In this document: positions 5,588 to 5,775 of the stretch, in pieces
Layout of the letters: every line of letters starts with the position of its first letter
How positions within the stretch are numbered: the first letter of the stretch is position 1
Source: Rubrobacteraceae bacterium
Lineage (GTDB): Bacteria > Actinomycetota > Rubrobacteria > Rubrobacterales > Rubrobacteraceae
Reading direction: 5' to 3'
DNA length: 5,775 nucleotides
Assembly: GCA_021156345.1 (NCBI GenBank)
Contig: JAJNDJ010000109.1
Location: forward strand, 1-5,775
Position numbers and translations under genes: made by a program
The notes under the pieces: generated by a model
Told to the model about the DNA's origin: nothing
Database searches by the model: none
The model's input: only the letters and a program-made list of their open reading frames with translations

Positions 5588-5621
5588 AGAGAGTCGCGAG
5601 TCTCTTCGATCGCTTTTTTTT
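5588..5621 (-). promoter_or_regulatory. Probable programmed -1 ribosomal frameshift signal in the IS630 transposase
   Basis: Eight A residues on the - strand (5621-5614) followed by G give, in the upstream frame, codons CTC AAA AAA AAG. This contains the classical heptamer A AAA AAG (5619-5613). Seven bases downstream AGAGA (5605-5601) can pair with TCTCT (5592-5588) around an eight-base loop. A -1 slip joins YALKKK to AIEETRDSL, exactly the continuation of the transposase. Frameshifting is known in IS3, IS1 and some IS630 elements; a simple homopolymer mutation would look the same. Confidence 0.5.
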
Positions 5622-5775
5622 GAGCGCGTACTCGGGGTCGGGACTCGTGATGGTGTGCTGGGGGCGGCTGAGTACTATCCCGGCGCTCTTCAGGTGTACC
5701 CGTACTGTCTCGTAGCTCACCCGGATGCCCGTGCTTTCGGCCATGTAATCGGCCAGCCGCTGCAGGGTCCACACA

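Larger units (their letters stand above)
5113..5775 (-). mobile_element. IS630-family insertion sequence (5' part outside window), nested in the IS5 remnant
   Basis: The element is identified by its transposase. IS630/Tc1-mariner elements insert at TA and duplicate it; the IS5 sequence stops at a TA (5111-5112), so the element's transposase-3' end probably starts at 5113. That leaves 25 bases between the end and the transposase stop at 5138-5140, a usual distance. The terminal repeat cannot be confirmed because the other end is beyond base 5775. Several lesions listed separately show that this copy is inactive. Confidence 0.75.
5138..5775 (-). pseudogene. IS630-family transposase, degraded (frameshift signal, duplication, internal deletion); N-terminus outside window
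   Basis: Read on the - strand from the window edge, the pieces are as follows. The C-terminal part of the helix-turn-helix region (WTLQRLADYMAESTGIRVSYETVR, SRPQHTITSPDPEYALKKK) spans 5774 to about 5613. In the -1 frame comes AIEETRDSLEAGDHFYYADEFNLSWMPTL, with the first catalytic aspartate in YYADE. After a 73-bp duplication shifts the frame again, QPKKRYGIGAVDYHTGESVV, RRRKRRREVAQLLEALLEKHPTG and the second catalytic aspartate in DNSNTH (5247-5249) follow. In a third frame the family's C-terminal tail [10 protein letters not shown]...[10 protein letters not shown] (5224-5141) is reached, ending in TGA. The 30-odd residues that should separate the second aspartate from the catalytic glutamate, and the glutamate itself, are missing. 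The transposase is certainly non-functional as it stands. Confidence 0.88.

Noticed and set aside
5332..5772. 146-codon - strand open frame starting at the window edge
   Set aside because: Only its middle section is transposase; the beginning is an out-of-frame reading of the helix-turn-helix region and the end is out of frame after the duplication.

Overview
The window looks like chromosome from a high-GC bacterium, probably an actinobacterial-type lineage such as Rubrobacter. This is an inference from GC-rich third codon positions, the hut gene set and the style of the IS5/IS630 transposases; no rRNA or other taxonomic marker is present.

Positions 1-2803 are the distal part of a histidine-utilisation (hut) operon, all on the + strand and tightly packed: the C-terminal end of urocanase (hutU), formimidoylglutamate deiminase (hutF) and imidazolonepropionase (hutI). 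HutU makes imidazolonepropionate from urocanate, HutI opens the ring to formimidoylglutamate, and HutF removes ammonia to give N-formylglutamate. This is the five-step route that ends in formate and glutamate. hutH and the N-formylglutamate deformylase (hutG) are not in the window. hutF has no ordinary start codon between the hutU stop and its own metal-binding HSH motif.

Positions 2800-3598 hold a 118-residue protein I do not recognise, preceded by a promoter positioned for a leaderless transcript. Converging on it is a PadR-family repressor gene on the - strand. Upstream of padR is an AT-rich patch with inverted repeats, a likely promoter and operator. About 360 bases without a convincing gene follow, then a stand-alone receiver-domain response regulator (4032-4409) with no output domain.

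Positions 4410 to the end form an accessory, decaying region. Directly after the ATGA at the regulator's stop lies a segment of about 310 bases with several perfect or near-perfect long-range complementary arms (4449-4512, 4522-4577, 4589-4708). I read this as a structured RNA, possibly a protein-less HEARO/omega-RNA-like element, though the family assignment is speculative. Next is the first 60 codons of an IS5-family transposase, cut off by an IS630-family element in the opposite orientation. The IS630 transposase has a classical A AAA AAG slippery site with a downstream stem (a probable programmed -1 frameshift), a 73-bp tandem duplication that breaks the frame, and an internal deletion that removes the third catalytic acidic residue. 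It is therefore dead. Its 5' end lies beyond the window.
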